In this document: positions 1 through 6,150 of the stretch, piece after piece
Layout: the number at the start of each line of letters is the position of its first letter
Numbering within the stretch: position 1 is the stretch's first letter
DNA from: Bacteroidota bacterium
Lineage (GTDB): Bacteria; Bacteroidota; Bacteroidia; Chitinophagales; Chitinophagaceae
Assembly: GCA_023433345.1 (NCBI GenBank)
Contig: JAEZDA010000001.1
Coordinates: 1 to 6,455, forward strand
DNA: 6,455 nt
Direction: 5' to 3'
The notes under the pieces: model-generated
Told to the model about the DNA's origin: nothing
Seen by the model: only the letters and a program-made list of their open reading frames with translations
Database searches by the model: none
Translations under genes and position numbers: made by a program

Positions 1-1
1 A

Positions 2-2278
2 AACCGTGCAAAGCTGCAGGATCTGTTGGAAGAAACGCAGGCTCAGGCTGAAGAACTCCAGGTTCAGCACACGGAGATGGAAAACCTGAACACCGAACTT
101 GAAGCCCATACCCAAAAGCTCCAGGCCTCGGAGGAAGAGCTTCGCGTACAGCAGGAAGAACTGCAGCAGGCCAATGCAGAGCTCGAAGAAAGAACGAGGC
201 TTCTCGAGGAAAAGAACCAGGAAATTGCCGAACGCACTCTTGAGATACAGGCGAAGGCAGAGCAACTTGAAGCAACTACAAAGTATAAATCTGAGTTTTT
301 GGCAAATATGTCGCACGAACTGCGCACGCCGCTAAACTCCATTCTTCTGCTTAGCAGGTTGATGTGTGACAACACCGAAAAAAATCTCACGGCAGACCAG
401 GTGGAATATGCGCGTGTTATACAGAGTTCAGGACAAGGTTTATTGTTGTTGATCGACGAGATACTGGATCTGTCGAAAATTGAGGCCGGAAAAATGTCTC
501 TGGAAATCGACACAGTGGACGTTCACAGCATGCTTGCAACTATGAAAGCTATGTTCGAGCCGATGGCCCGCGAGAAAAATCTGCAGTTTCATCTAAATGT
601 TTCCGAAAATATCCCGGAAACAATTGAAACCGACAAGCTGCGTCTGGAACAGATCATACGCAATCTTATATCCAATTCATTAAAATTCACCTCGCAGGGA
701 TCAATAACTATCGATGTGAAAAGCGATGGTAAAAAAGACGTGGTAATAGCCGTATCAGATACGGGAATAGGGATTGCGGCCGATAAACTGGATCTTATAT
801 TCGATGCTTTTCAACAGGCGGATGGCTCTACCAGGAGAAAATTCGGAGGAACCGGGCTCGGACTTTCGATTAGCCGAGAACTCGTTAAACTGCTTGGCGG
901 AAAAATCGCCGTTGAGAGTACGCCAGGCAAAGGAAGTAAATTTATTATAACGGTGCCGGTTAAACGAAACAACAACGGCGACGAACAGGAACACACCGGC
1001 TCGACGGGCTTTGACAATGTTCTTGAACCTGGGGTTGACGCAGAGTATATTTCTTTCATCGTTCCTTCAAGTATACCAGACGACAGGGATAAACTCCGGA
1101 AAGACGCAAAGACCATTCTTATTATTGAAGATGATGTGAACTTCGCAAAGTCTCTTTTAGAATACACAAGGCAATCAGGTTATAACGGGCTCTGTGCTGT
1201 TAGGGGCGATGAAGGAATTGAGCTTGCGAAAGCCTTCAGACCTGCCGGGATACTTTTAGACATTCAACTTCCCGTAAAAAGTGGCTGGCAGGTAATGGAA
1301 GAATTGAAAAATGATGCGCGCACCCGCCACATACCCGTGCACATTATGAGCAGCCACCAGGTGAAAAATGAAAGCCTGCTAAAGGGAGCGATAAACTTTG
1401 TTCATAAGCCGGTTGCTTATGAACAAATGAATGACATCTTCAAGAGGATCGAACAAATAATTTCCAAGGAATCCAGGAAAGTTTTGATACTGGAAGAAAA
1501 TCCCCAGCATGCCAGGGCCCTCGCCTACTTCCTTGAAAGTTCGCGGATAAATACCGAGATCAAACATGACATCGACGATGGCGTTGCAGCTTTGCAGGCT
1601 GACGTGGACTGTGTTGTACTCGACATGGGCATTCCTAACAAACAGGCTTATGATATGCTCGAGAGTATTAAAATGAAGGAAGGAATGGAAAACATACCGG
1701 TGATAATTTTTACCGGCAAAAGTCTTTCTCCAACCGAACAGGAAAGGATCGGGAAATATGCAGATTCGATAATATTAAAGACTGCTCAAAGTTACCAGAG
1801 AATATTATCAGAAGTTTCCCTGTTTCTGCACCTTGTTGAAACTTCAGATGGATCGAAAAAAAAAGGTATCAACAGGCTGGGAGGCCTAAACGAGGTTCTG
1901 AATGGCAAGAAAGTGCTTATTGTAGACGACGATGTAAGGAATATTTTTTCTTTATCGCGGGCTCTTGAGCAATTTAATGTAAACGTTGTAACAGCAACGG
2001 ATGGCAGGGAGGCCCTGGAACGTCTTTCTGAAACGAACGATATCGATGTTGTATTGCTGGACATGATGATGCCGCGAATGGACGGGTATGAAACGGCGAA
2101 AAAGATCAGGTTGAACAGCAAGTATAAAAACCTGCCGGTGATAGCAGTAACGGCCAAAGCAATGACCGGCGACAGGGAAAAATGCATTCGCGCCGGAGCG
2201 TCTGATTATATTACAAAACCCGTTGACACCGATCAATTATTGAGTCTCTTACGGGTATGGCTATACGAAACGAGATAA
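2..2278 (+). CDS. Hybrid sensor histidine kinase with three receivers (5' end missing)
   Basis: Phosphorelay kinase, cut off by the left window edge: the frame is open from base 2, and the first possible start (TTG at 26) lies inside a coiled coil, so it is not a real start. Counting the codon at base 26 as residue 1: residues 1-85 are a Glu/Gln-rich coiled coil. The HisKA box follows, with phospho-acceptor His97 in MSHELRTP (codon 314-316). The HATPase has an N box near 213-217, G1 DTGIGI at 245-250 and G2 GGTGLGLS from 274. Receiver 1 is about 362-480 (D369/D370, D412, S442, K461). Receiver 2 is about 485-603 (E490/E491, D533, T563, K585), with acid pair DD replaced by EE and the usual Lys-Pro reading Lys-Thr. 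Receiver 3 is about 628-747 (D679, T709, K731). No membrane segment is in view; sensing domains (GAF, HAMP or CHASE in relatives) must lie upstream. It should autophosphorylate on His97 and pass phosphate to its own receivers and probably to the receiver encoded next. Confidence 0.95.
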   Translation, partial: NRAKLQDLLEETQAQAEELQVQHTEMENLNTELEAHTQKLQASEEELRVQQEELQQANAELEERTRLLEEKNQEIAERTLEIQAKAEQLEATTKYKSEFLANMSHELRTPLNSILLLSRLMCDNTEKNLTADQVEYARVIQSSGQGLLLLIDEILDLSKIEAGKMSLEIDTVDVHSMLATMKAMFEPMAREKNLQFHLNVSENIPETIETDKLRLEQIIRNLISNSLKFTSQGSITIDVKSDGKKDVVIAVSDTGIGIAADKLDLIFDAFQQADGSTRRKFGGTGLGLSISRELVKLLGGKIAVESTPGKGSKFIITVPVKRNNNGDEQEHTGSTGFDNVLEPGVDAEYISFIVPSSIPDDRDKLRKDAKTILIIEDDVNFAKSLLEYTRQSGYNGLCAVRGDEGIELAKAFRPAGILLDIQLPVKSGWQVMEELKNDARTRHIPVHIMSSHQVKNESLLKGAINFVHKPVAYEQMNDIFKRIEQIISKESRKVLILEENPQHARALAYFLESSRINTEIKHDIDDGVAALQADVDCVVLDMGIPNKQAYDMLESIKMKEGMENIPVIIFTGKSLSPTEQERIGKYADSIILKTAQSYQRILSEVSLFLHLVETSDGSKKKGINRLGGLNEVLNGKKVLIVDDDVRNIFSLSRALEQFNVNVVTATDGREALERLSETNDIDVVLLDMMMPRMDGYETAKKIRLNSKYKNLPVIAVTAKAMTGDREKCIRAGASDYITKPVDTDQLLSLLRVWLYETR
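1856..1864 (+). repeat. A9 homopolymer inside the hybrid kinase
   Basis: Nine consecutive A residues encode three lysines in the linker between receivers 2 and 3. A -1 slip would meet TGA at 1966-1968 and a +1 slip would meet TAA at 1887-1889. Either would yield a kinase with receivers 1 and 2 but without receiver 3. The tract is seen directly; any slippage is inference. Confidence 0.5.
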
Positions 2279-2279
2279 T

Positions 2280-2651
2280 ATGAAACCTATCCTCATTGTA
2301 GACGATGACCCGAGGAACATTTTTGCGTTGATGGCGACACTTAAAGCCAGGGGACTTCCCTGCGTTTCGGCAAAGGATGTGAAACAGGCCCTGGCTTACA
2401 CAAAACAAAGCGAGCCCTCACTCGTACTCTTAGATATGATGATGCCCGAAATGGATGGATACGAAGCGATACCAGAAATAAAGTCGCTTTGCCCGGGCCT
2501 CCCGGTAATAGCAGTTACTGCCCAGGCCATGATCGGCGACAGGGAACGTTGCCTTGAAGCCGGAGCAGATGATTATGTTTCCAAACCGATAGATGTGGAC
2601 CGGTTAATGCATCTGATAAATAAATACACCCGCGCAGATGGAAATAAATGA
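2280..2651 (+). CDS. Stand-alone response regulator receiver protein
   Basis: A single CheY-like receiver of 123 residues with no output domain. All key residues are present: acidic pair D8/D9 in ILIVDDD, phospho-acceptor D52 in LLDMMMPEMDG, switch T80 in AVTA and K102 in SKP. The ATG follows the kinase stop by one base (TAA T ATG), which suggests translational coupling; there is only a weak GAGA upstream and no real Shine-Dalgarno sequence. It closely resembles receiver 3 of the kinase, sharing IVDDD-RNIF, LLDMMMP-MDGYE, LPVIAVTA-AM-GDRE-C and AGA-DY-KP, so the two probably arose by duplication. It likely receives phosphate from the adjacent kinase and acts through protein contact, perhaps with the CheR or CheB encoded downstream, because that CheB has no receiver of its own. 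The partner is inference. The 3' end overlaps the methyltransferase gene by 14 bp. Confidence 0.93.
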   Translation: MKPILIVDDDPRNIFALMATLKARGLPCVSAKDVKQALAYTKQSEPSLVLLDMMMPEMDGYEAIPEIKSLCPGLPVIAVTAQAMIGDRERCLEAGADDYVSKPIDVDRLMHLINKYTRADGNK

Positions 2652-3450
2652 AGATGAACTTGAGATCATAATTACAGACCTGCTTGATCTTTACGGGTAC
2701 GATTTCGCTAACTACTCCAAAGCATCTCTTATGCGCCGGGTGAGAAGGTTGATACAGCTCGACAAATTTTCTTCCTTTTCTGATTTCCGCAAGCGCATTA
2801 AAACAGATGGTGAATACATTAAACGCTTCATTGAACAGGTAACGGTGAATGTAACCGAGATGTTCCGCGACTCAAATTTCTACCTTCATCTTAGAAACAA
2901 AGTTCTTCCTGAATTGTCTGCCGAGCCCTTCCTGCGCATATGGCATGCAGGGTGCTCCAGTGGGGAGGAAGTTTATTCCATGGCCATCCTTTTGCATGAA
3001 GCGGGCCTTTTAGACCGTACACTTATTTATGCCACAGATATTAATCCTGATGTGATCGAAGAAGCCAAGAAAGGAATTTTTTCTCTTTCGCTGATGAAGC
3101 AATATTCTGAGAACTACATCAGGTCAGGCGGGGTGCAGGATTTCTCCTCATATTACACTGCTCAATACAGCAAGGTGATCTTCAACGAGCGGTTGAAACA
3201 AAGAACGATCTTTGCCACCCATAATCTCGTGTCAGATTCGAGCTTTAACGAGTTTCAGCTCATACTATGCCGTAATGTGCTGATATATTTCGACAAGGAA
3301 TTGCAGGACCGGGTTTTGAATACCTTTGACAATAGTCTCGGAACAAATGGCTTTCTTGCCCTTGGCTCAAAAGAAACACTTCGGTTTTCGGACATTAGTA
3401 ACCGTTATCTTCAGCTCTCACCTGAAAAGATATGGCAGAAGAAAAGATAA
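2638..3450 (+). CDS. cheR: CheR-type protein-glutamate O-methyltransferase
   Basis: Transfers a methyl group from S-adenosylmethionine to glutamate side chains, classically in chemoreceptors. At 270 residues it is normal length for CheR. Residues 5-60 form the small helical N-terminal domain (YGYDF, SKASLMRRVRR). Residues 65-265 form the methyltransferase domain: TEMFRD at 73-78, the SAM loop HAGCSSGEE at 103-111, ATDIN at 132-136, CRNVLIYFD at 211-219 and ALGSKETL at 241-248. No TPR or receptor-tethering extension is visible. The start at 2638 overlaps the receiver gene by 14 bp, and the N-terminus MEINEDELE fits the family. No Shine-Dalgarno sequence is seen, so translation is probably coupled to the upstream gene. 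It overlaps cheB by 19 bp. With no chemoreceptor, CheA or CheW in view, its substrate is unknown; the coiled coil of the kinase is one candidate. Confidence 0.95.
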   Translation: MEINEDELEIIITDLLDLYGYDFANYSKASLMRRVRRLIQLDKFSSFSDFRKRIKTDGEYIKRFIEQVTVNVTEMFRDSNFYLHLRNKVLPELSAEPFLRIWHAGCSSGEEVYSMAILLHEAGLLDRTLIYATDINPDVIEEAKKGIFSLSLMKQYSENYIRSGGVQDFSSYYTAQYSKVIFNERLKQRTIFATHNLVSDSSFNEFQLILCRNVLIYFDKELQDRVLNTFDNSLGTNGFLALGSKETLRFSDISNRYLQLSPEKIWQKKR

Positions 3451-4022
3451 TATACTCAGGAATTGTTGTGATAGGTGGCTCTGCAGGCAGTCTTGAGGTG
3501 CTGATGCACATTTTGCCCGATCTGAATGCCAGGTTGATGATACCTGTGGTACTTGTAATTCACAGGAAGGCAAGCCAGGATAATTCGCTTGCCGAATTGC
3601 TTTCTTCAAGAACGGTTCTCCCGATGAAGGAGGCTGATGAAAAAGACCAGTTGTTGCCCGGAACGATCTATCTATGCCCGGCCGATTACCATTTGCTCAT
3701 TGAAAAAGATCACACCATCTCCCTCGACTTTTCAGAAAAGGTAAATTTCAGCAGACCAAGTATTGATGTTACAATGCAATCTGCCGCGGAAGTATATGGG
3801 TCAGCCGTAACGGGAATATTGTTATCGGGTGCAAGTGTTGATGGCACCGAAGGGCTCAGAACAATTCGTGCTAAAAACGGATTTGCCGTGGTGCAGGAAC
3901 CTTCAGATGCAGAAGTTGCTTACATGCCCAAACAAGCCATAACAGCTGGCCAGGCCGACCTTATTTTAACCCGCGATAAATTCGCAAACTTTATCAATGA
4001 TCTCGCCCCACTCTTTTTTTAA
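3432..4022 (+). CDS. cheB: CheB-type protein-glutamate methylesterase, catalytic domain only
   Basis: Removes methyl groups added by CheR (and can deamidate glutamines in classical systems). The 196 residues are the catalytic domain alone; the N-terminal receiver that normally represses CheB until phosphorylated is absent. The catalytic triad can be placed: S17 in GGSAGS, H44 in VIHRKAS and D137 in VDGTEGL. Two active-site neighbours differ from the enterobacterial pattern: Ala18 in place of the Thr after the catalytic Ser, and LSGASVDG in place of LTGMGxDG. The GGSAGS version is, to my knowledge, common in Bacteroidota homologues. The start at 3432 lies inside the 3' end of cheR (19-bp overlap) with no Shine-Dalgarno sequence. 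It is the last gene of the operon. Control may come from the stand-alone receiver encoded two genes upstream, or be constitutive; this is inference. Confidence 0.93.
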   Translation: MAEEKIIYSGIVVIGGSAGSLEVLMHILPDLNARLMIPVVLVIHRKASQDNSLAELLSSRTVLPMKEADEKDQLLPGTIYLCPADYHLLIEKDHTISLDFSEKVNFSRPSIDVTMQSAAEVYGSAVTGILLSGASVDGTEGLRTIRAKNGFAVVQEPSDAEVAYMPKQAITAGQADLILTRDKFANFINDLAPLFF

Positions 4023-4111
4023 AGAACATTGTCCCCCTGCCTGAAGAATTATTGGCTCGCAGTTAACAGCATTTTGGTGCTGAGTTTGCAGGCTTTTAGC
4101 AAACGTATTGT
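4023..4111. other. Intergenic gap after cheB, with two small hairpins
   Basis: This 89-bp gap separates the signalling operon from the lipoprotein gene. Two short inverted repeats are visible: CAGCA at 4067-4071 with TGCTG at 4078-4082 (6-base loop), and GTTTGC at 4084-4089 with GCAAAC at 4099-4104 (9-base loop). Neither is GC-rich or followed by a T run, so neither is a convincing terminator. TGAGTTTG at 4081-4088 differs by one base from the Bacteroidota -7 promoter element TAnnTTTG and is suitably placed for the gene at 4112, but no matching -33 element stands at the expected distance. Confidence 0.25.
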
Positions 4112-4672
4112 ATGAAAAATATATTGACCATAACGGGCCTGATATTTATCCTTGCATCCTGTGGACCCTCGGCGATGATCGAAAAAAATGAATCCATAAA
4201 TTTCGGAGATTACAAAACCTTCGGATGGATAAATGACAAGAATGACAGCACCGCTCTATGGTTAAGCGATGTACAGGAAAGCAACCTTATGAACACTGTA
4301 AACAGCATGCTTGAAGACAAGGGCCTGGCGGCAGATGATAAAAACCCCCAGCTTCTTTTGAAATATGATATTCTTGTTGAAAAGACCATACGGGAAAGGA
4401 ACGATCCTGTTTATAGCCAGGGATATTACCGCAACTTTTACAATCCCTATACGAGAAGGTATGTAAGTGTATATTATCCATCGCGCTTTTTAGGATATGA
4501 CAGAAGTGCCTATCAAACCCGTGAGGGAACGCTTACCATTTCTATGATAGATGCAACAACCGAGAAAGTGGTGTGGCAGGGTTGGACGACTCAAAACGTA
4601 GGTAGCGCCAATATTACCAGCGGTGAATTGACAACGGCTGCAAGAACCATCATTAGGAAGTTCAAGCCTTAG
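4112..4672 (+). CDS. DUF4136-family lipoprotein
   Basis: A 186-residue predicted lipoprotein. Residues 1-16 are a signal peptide with a short basic start (MK) and hydrophobic core, ending in the lipobox LASC with acylated Cys17. The mature part fits the DUF4136 pattern: YKTFGW at 34-39 near the N-terminus, a central Tyr/Arg/Asn-rich stretch (about 100-135), then GTLTISMIDATTEKVVWQGW (139-158) and a C-terminal helix ending IIRKF. Proteins of this family occur widely in Bacteroidota and Proteobacteria envelopes, but I know of no established biochemical function. Gly18-Pro19 follows the Cys with no acidic lipoprotein-export signal, so whether it reaches the cell surface cannot be said. The ATG at 4112 is the only start that gives a signal peptide. 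The 89-bp gap upstream suggests its own promoter; a functional link to the CheR/CheB genes is not supported. Confidence 0.88.
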   Translation: MKNILTITGLIFILASCGPSAMIEKNESINFGDYKTFGWINDKNDSTALWLSDVQESNLMNTVNSMLEDKGLAADDKNPQLLLKYDILVEKTIRERNDPVYSQGYYRNFYNPYTRRYVSVYYPSRFLGYDRSAYQTREGTLTISMIDATTEKVVWQGWTTQNVGSANITSGELTTAARTIIRKFKP

Positions 4673-4676
4673 AGGA

Positions 4677-4734
4677 GTTACGAATTACGATTTACGATGT
4701 AGGATATAAGAATTAAAAATTAAGAATTAAGAAT
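4677..4734. repeat. Imperfect 7-bp tandem array, consensus ATTAMGA
   Basis: Read in steps of seven from 4677, the sequence gives GTTACGA, ATTACGA, TTTACGA, TGTAGGA, TATAAGA, ATTAAAA, ATTAAGA, ATTAAGA and then AT. Eight units stay in phase with no insertions. The first three are TTACGA-type, the last three TTAA-type, and the middle two are degenerate. The array begins five bases after the lipoprotein stop codon, and its last units form the outer part of the left inverted repeat of the insertion sequence. Short tandem heptamers are known from other AT-rich bacterial intergenic regions, such as those of cyanobacteria; the role here is unknown. Confidence 0.7.
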
Positions 4735-4751
4735 CATTGTTGTCCGGGAAA
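4717..4751. repeat. Left terminal inverted repeat of the IS
   Basis: Pairs with 6116-6150 over 35 positions, with mismatches only at 4740 (T versus C) and 4748 (G versus T). The inner part contains TGTCCGG, probably the core transposase-binding site. The outer 18 bases (4717-4734) coincide with heptamer units of the tandem array, so it is uncertain whether they belong to the element or the target. Confidence 0.8.
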
Positions 4752-4767
4752 CTTTTATAATGGCACA

Positions 4768-4797
4768 AAAAAAGAGAGTTTTTAGGCTCTCTTTTTT
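4768..4797. terminator. Terminator-like hairpin at the left end of the IS
   Basis: AAAAAAGAGAG at 4768-4778 is perfectly complementary to CTCTCTTTTTT at 4787-4797, with an 8-base loop. The T6 at the end of the right arm and the A7 at the start of the left arm make it a plausible intrinsic terminator in both directions. It lies between the inverted repeat and the transposase ATG, where it would stop transcripts entering from the lipoprotein side. Protection of transposase genes from readthrough is a known IS strategy; its use here is inference. Confidence 0.75.
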
Positions 4798-4832
4798 ATT
4801 AGTTTAAGGGTCTCTAACATCCACAAACTAAT

Positions 4833-6032
4833 ATGAATAAAAGTAACTTTTTTTCCGGACAGCCAATCTTTTCTCAGCTATTTAGTTTCATCCCCAGGCA
4901 GATAGTTTATAATGCTGTTTTAGAGCACCAAAGTGATAGATATGTAAAGAAGTTTGACACTTTACATCATCTGATTAGTATGCTCTACTGTTGTTACCAA
5001 GGATGTACTTCTCTTCGGGAAGTAGTTACAGGCCTGCACGCCAGCCAAGGTCGGCTTCAGTCGCTAAATATGAAGTTTTTGCCTGCACGAAGCACTTTAG
5101 CTGAAGCCAATGAACGCAGATGTCCGGAGGTGTTTGAAAAAATTTACATGGGTGTATTGTCGCGGTACCAACATTTTTTAACGGACAGCCACTCAAAAGA
5201 TCATTTATTGAAGCGATCCGTTATTATTGATTCTACTACGATTAGCTTGTTTCAGGAGGTTCTGGGGAATGCCGGGCGACCCTCCATAAGTGGGAGGAAA
5301 AAGGGAGGCATCAAGGTACATATGGCAGTCAATGCAAGCCAGGATGTACCGTATTTTATACGCATGACTGCGGCAGCCAAAGCTGACTCTCCCTTTATGA
5401 AAGAGATTACTCCTCCCCCTGGTTCTATCGTGATTATGGACAGAGGATATAATAACTTCCATCAATTGAATCGCTGGAAAAGAGCGGGTGTTGACTGGAT
5501 TACTCGTCTAAGATCCAATAATGTAGTTGCCGTACAGCAGGACTTAAAAACAGACCCCACGCAAAATGTTATTAGTGATCAATATATCACCTTGGGCTTT
5601 AAGAATAAACAGATTGAGCAGGTTAACTGCAGACTTATCCGATATTATGATCCCCAATCAAAACGGATGTTTGAGTTTATTACATCAAATAAGCGGCTGA
5701 GCGCGGTTAAAATAGCTATGCTCTACAAACAACGGTGGCAAATTGAAAGCCTCTTCAAACGATTAAAGCAGAACATGCCATTACGTTCTTTTTTAGGAGA
5801 CAATGAAAATGCGATCCGTATTCAAATATGGTGTGCTTTACTTGCTGACCTGCTTCTTAAAATTGTACGTTGTAGAGTAAAACGTAAATGGGCATTTTCT
5901 AATCTGGCATCTTTTATTCGGTTGCACCTAATGAATTACACAAGTATGATGAGGTTCCTTGAAAAGCCGGAAGCCTGTAGAATTATCAATCCCGTACCCG
6001 ATATCCAACTCAAACTGCGATTGTCTGGATGA
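4833..6032 (+). CDS. IS4-family DDE transposase
   Basis: A 399-residue cut-and-paste transposase that acts on the ends of its own element. Residues 5-75 match the DUF4372-like N-terminal region of this group (IFSQLFSFIPR, DRYVKKF, SLREVV). The RNase-H-fold catalytic domain follows. The triad is complete: D133 in IIDSTTI, D203 in IVIMDRGYNNF and E305 in the IS4 signature Y(2)R(3)E(6)K, here Y298, R301, E305 and K312 in YKQRWQIESLFKRLK. The beta-rich insertion typical of the family lies between D203 and E305. The length is about normal, with no frameshift or internal stop. The ATG at 4833 has no Shine-Dalgarno sequence and sits 35 bp after the hairpin. I cannot identify a confident promoter; low expression would suit a transposase. 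The gene is convergent with the hydantoinase to its right. Confidence 0.95.
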   Translation: MNKSNFFSGQPIFSQLFSFIPRQIVYNAVLEHQSDRYVKKFDTLHHLISMLYCCYQGCTSLREVVTGLHASQGRLQSLNMKFLPARSTLAEANERRCPEVFEKIYMGVLSRYQHFLTDSHSKDHLLKRSVIIDSTTISLFQEVLGNAGRPSISGRKKGGIKVHMAVNASQDVPYFIRMTAAAKADSPFMKEITPPPGSIVIMDRGYNNFHQLNRWKRAGVDWITRLRSNNVVAVQQDLKTDPTQNVISDQYITLGFKNKQIEQVNCRLIRYYDPQSKRMFEFITSNKRLSAVKIAMLYKQRWQIESLFKRLKQNMPLRSFLGDNENAIRIQIWCALLADLLLKIVRCRVKRKWAFSNLASFIRLHLMNYTSMMRFLEKPEACRIINPVPDIQLKLRLSG

Positions 6033-6115
6033 TAAACCTGGGGCTTCTATTCTGAAAACACCAAAATTTAACGTGAAACAGCTGATTTTACTGAATGCAA
6101 AATATTATCCCGATT

Positions 6116-6150
6116 TTTACCGGACAGCAATGATTCTTAATTCTTAATTT
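6116..6150. repeat. Right terminal inverted repeat of the IS
   Basis: Reverse complement of the left repeat with 33 of 35 matches. It contains CCGGACA (6120-6126), matching the TGTCCGG core. The outer part, 6133-6150, carries two inverted heptamer units (ATTCTTA twice). Its last two bases (6149-6150) are part of the stop codon of the minus-strand hydantoinase gene. Confidence 0.8.

Larger units (their letters stand above)
4717..6150 (+). mobile_element. IS4-family insertion sequence, apparently intact
   Basis: A compact element with one transposase gene (4833-6032), bounded by a 35-bp inverted repeat with two mismatches. The minimal element could be 4735-6132 (CATTG to CAATG, about 1.4 kb); the full inverted repeat extends to 4717 and 6150. 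No clear 9-12 bp target duplication is visible at either boundary choice. Only TTAA can be read as a short direct repeat (4727-4730 with 6137-6140, or 4720-4723 with 6144-6147), and that is expected by chance from a palindrome lying within inverted arms. About 80 bp of non-coding sequence (6033-6115) lie between the transposase stop and the right repeat, with nothing recognisable. The family call rests on the transposase; the near-identical ends and uninterrupted gene suggest a recent, possibly mobile copy. Confidence 0.85.

Noticed and set aside
26..28. TTG as start codon of the kinase gene
   Set aside because: The frame is open to base 2 and the coiled-coil pattern continues upstream of the TTG, so this is an internal leucine of a gene cut by the window edge.
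64..513. Long minus-strand reading frame opposite the kinase coiled coil
   Set aside because: Ser/Cys-rich antisense shadow of the Glu/Gln-rich coding strand, with no domain of its own.
4014..4022. T7 run at the end of cheB as an intrinsic terminator
   Set aside because: No GC-rich inverted repeat precedes it, and the T run encodes the final Phe-Phe plus the first base of the stop codon.
4067..4104. Small hairpins before the lipoprotein gene as a riboswitch, terminator or operator
   Set aside because: Stems are only 5 and 6 bp, there is no T tract, and such short inverted repeats are expected by chance; kept only as a low-confidence description of the gap.
4677..4734. CRISPR array
   Set aside because: The repeats are 7 bp, contiguous and without spacers, so they are a tandem array and not CRISPR.
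4756..4761. TATAAT as a promoter for the transposase
   Set aside because: It lies upstream of the terminator-like hairpin, has no properly spaced -35 element, and sigma70-type TATAAT is not the usual Bacteroidota promoter.
5959..6147. 62-codon plus-strand reading frame overlapping the end of the transposase
   Set aside because: It overlaps the intact transposase C-terminus in another frame, runs into the IS right repeat and has no recognisable domain; most likely a chance frame.
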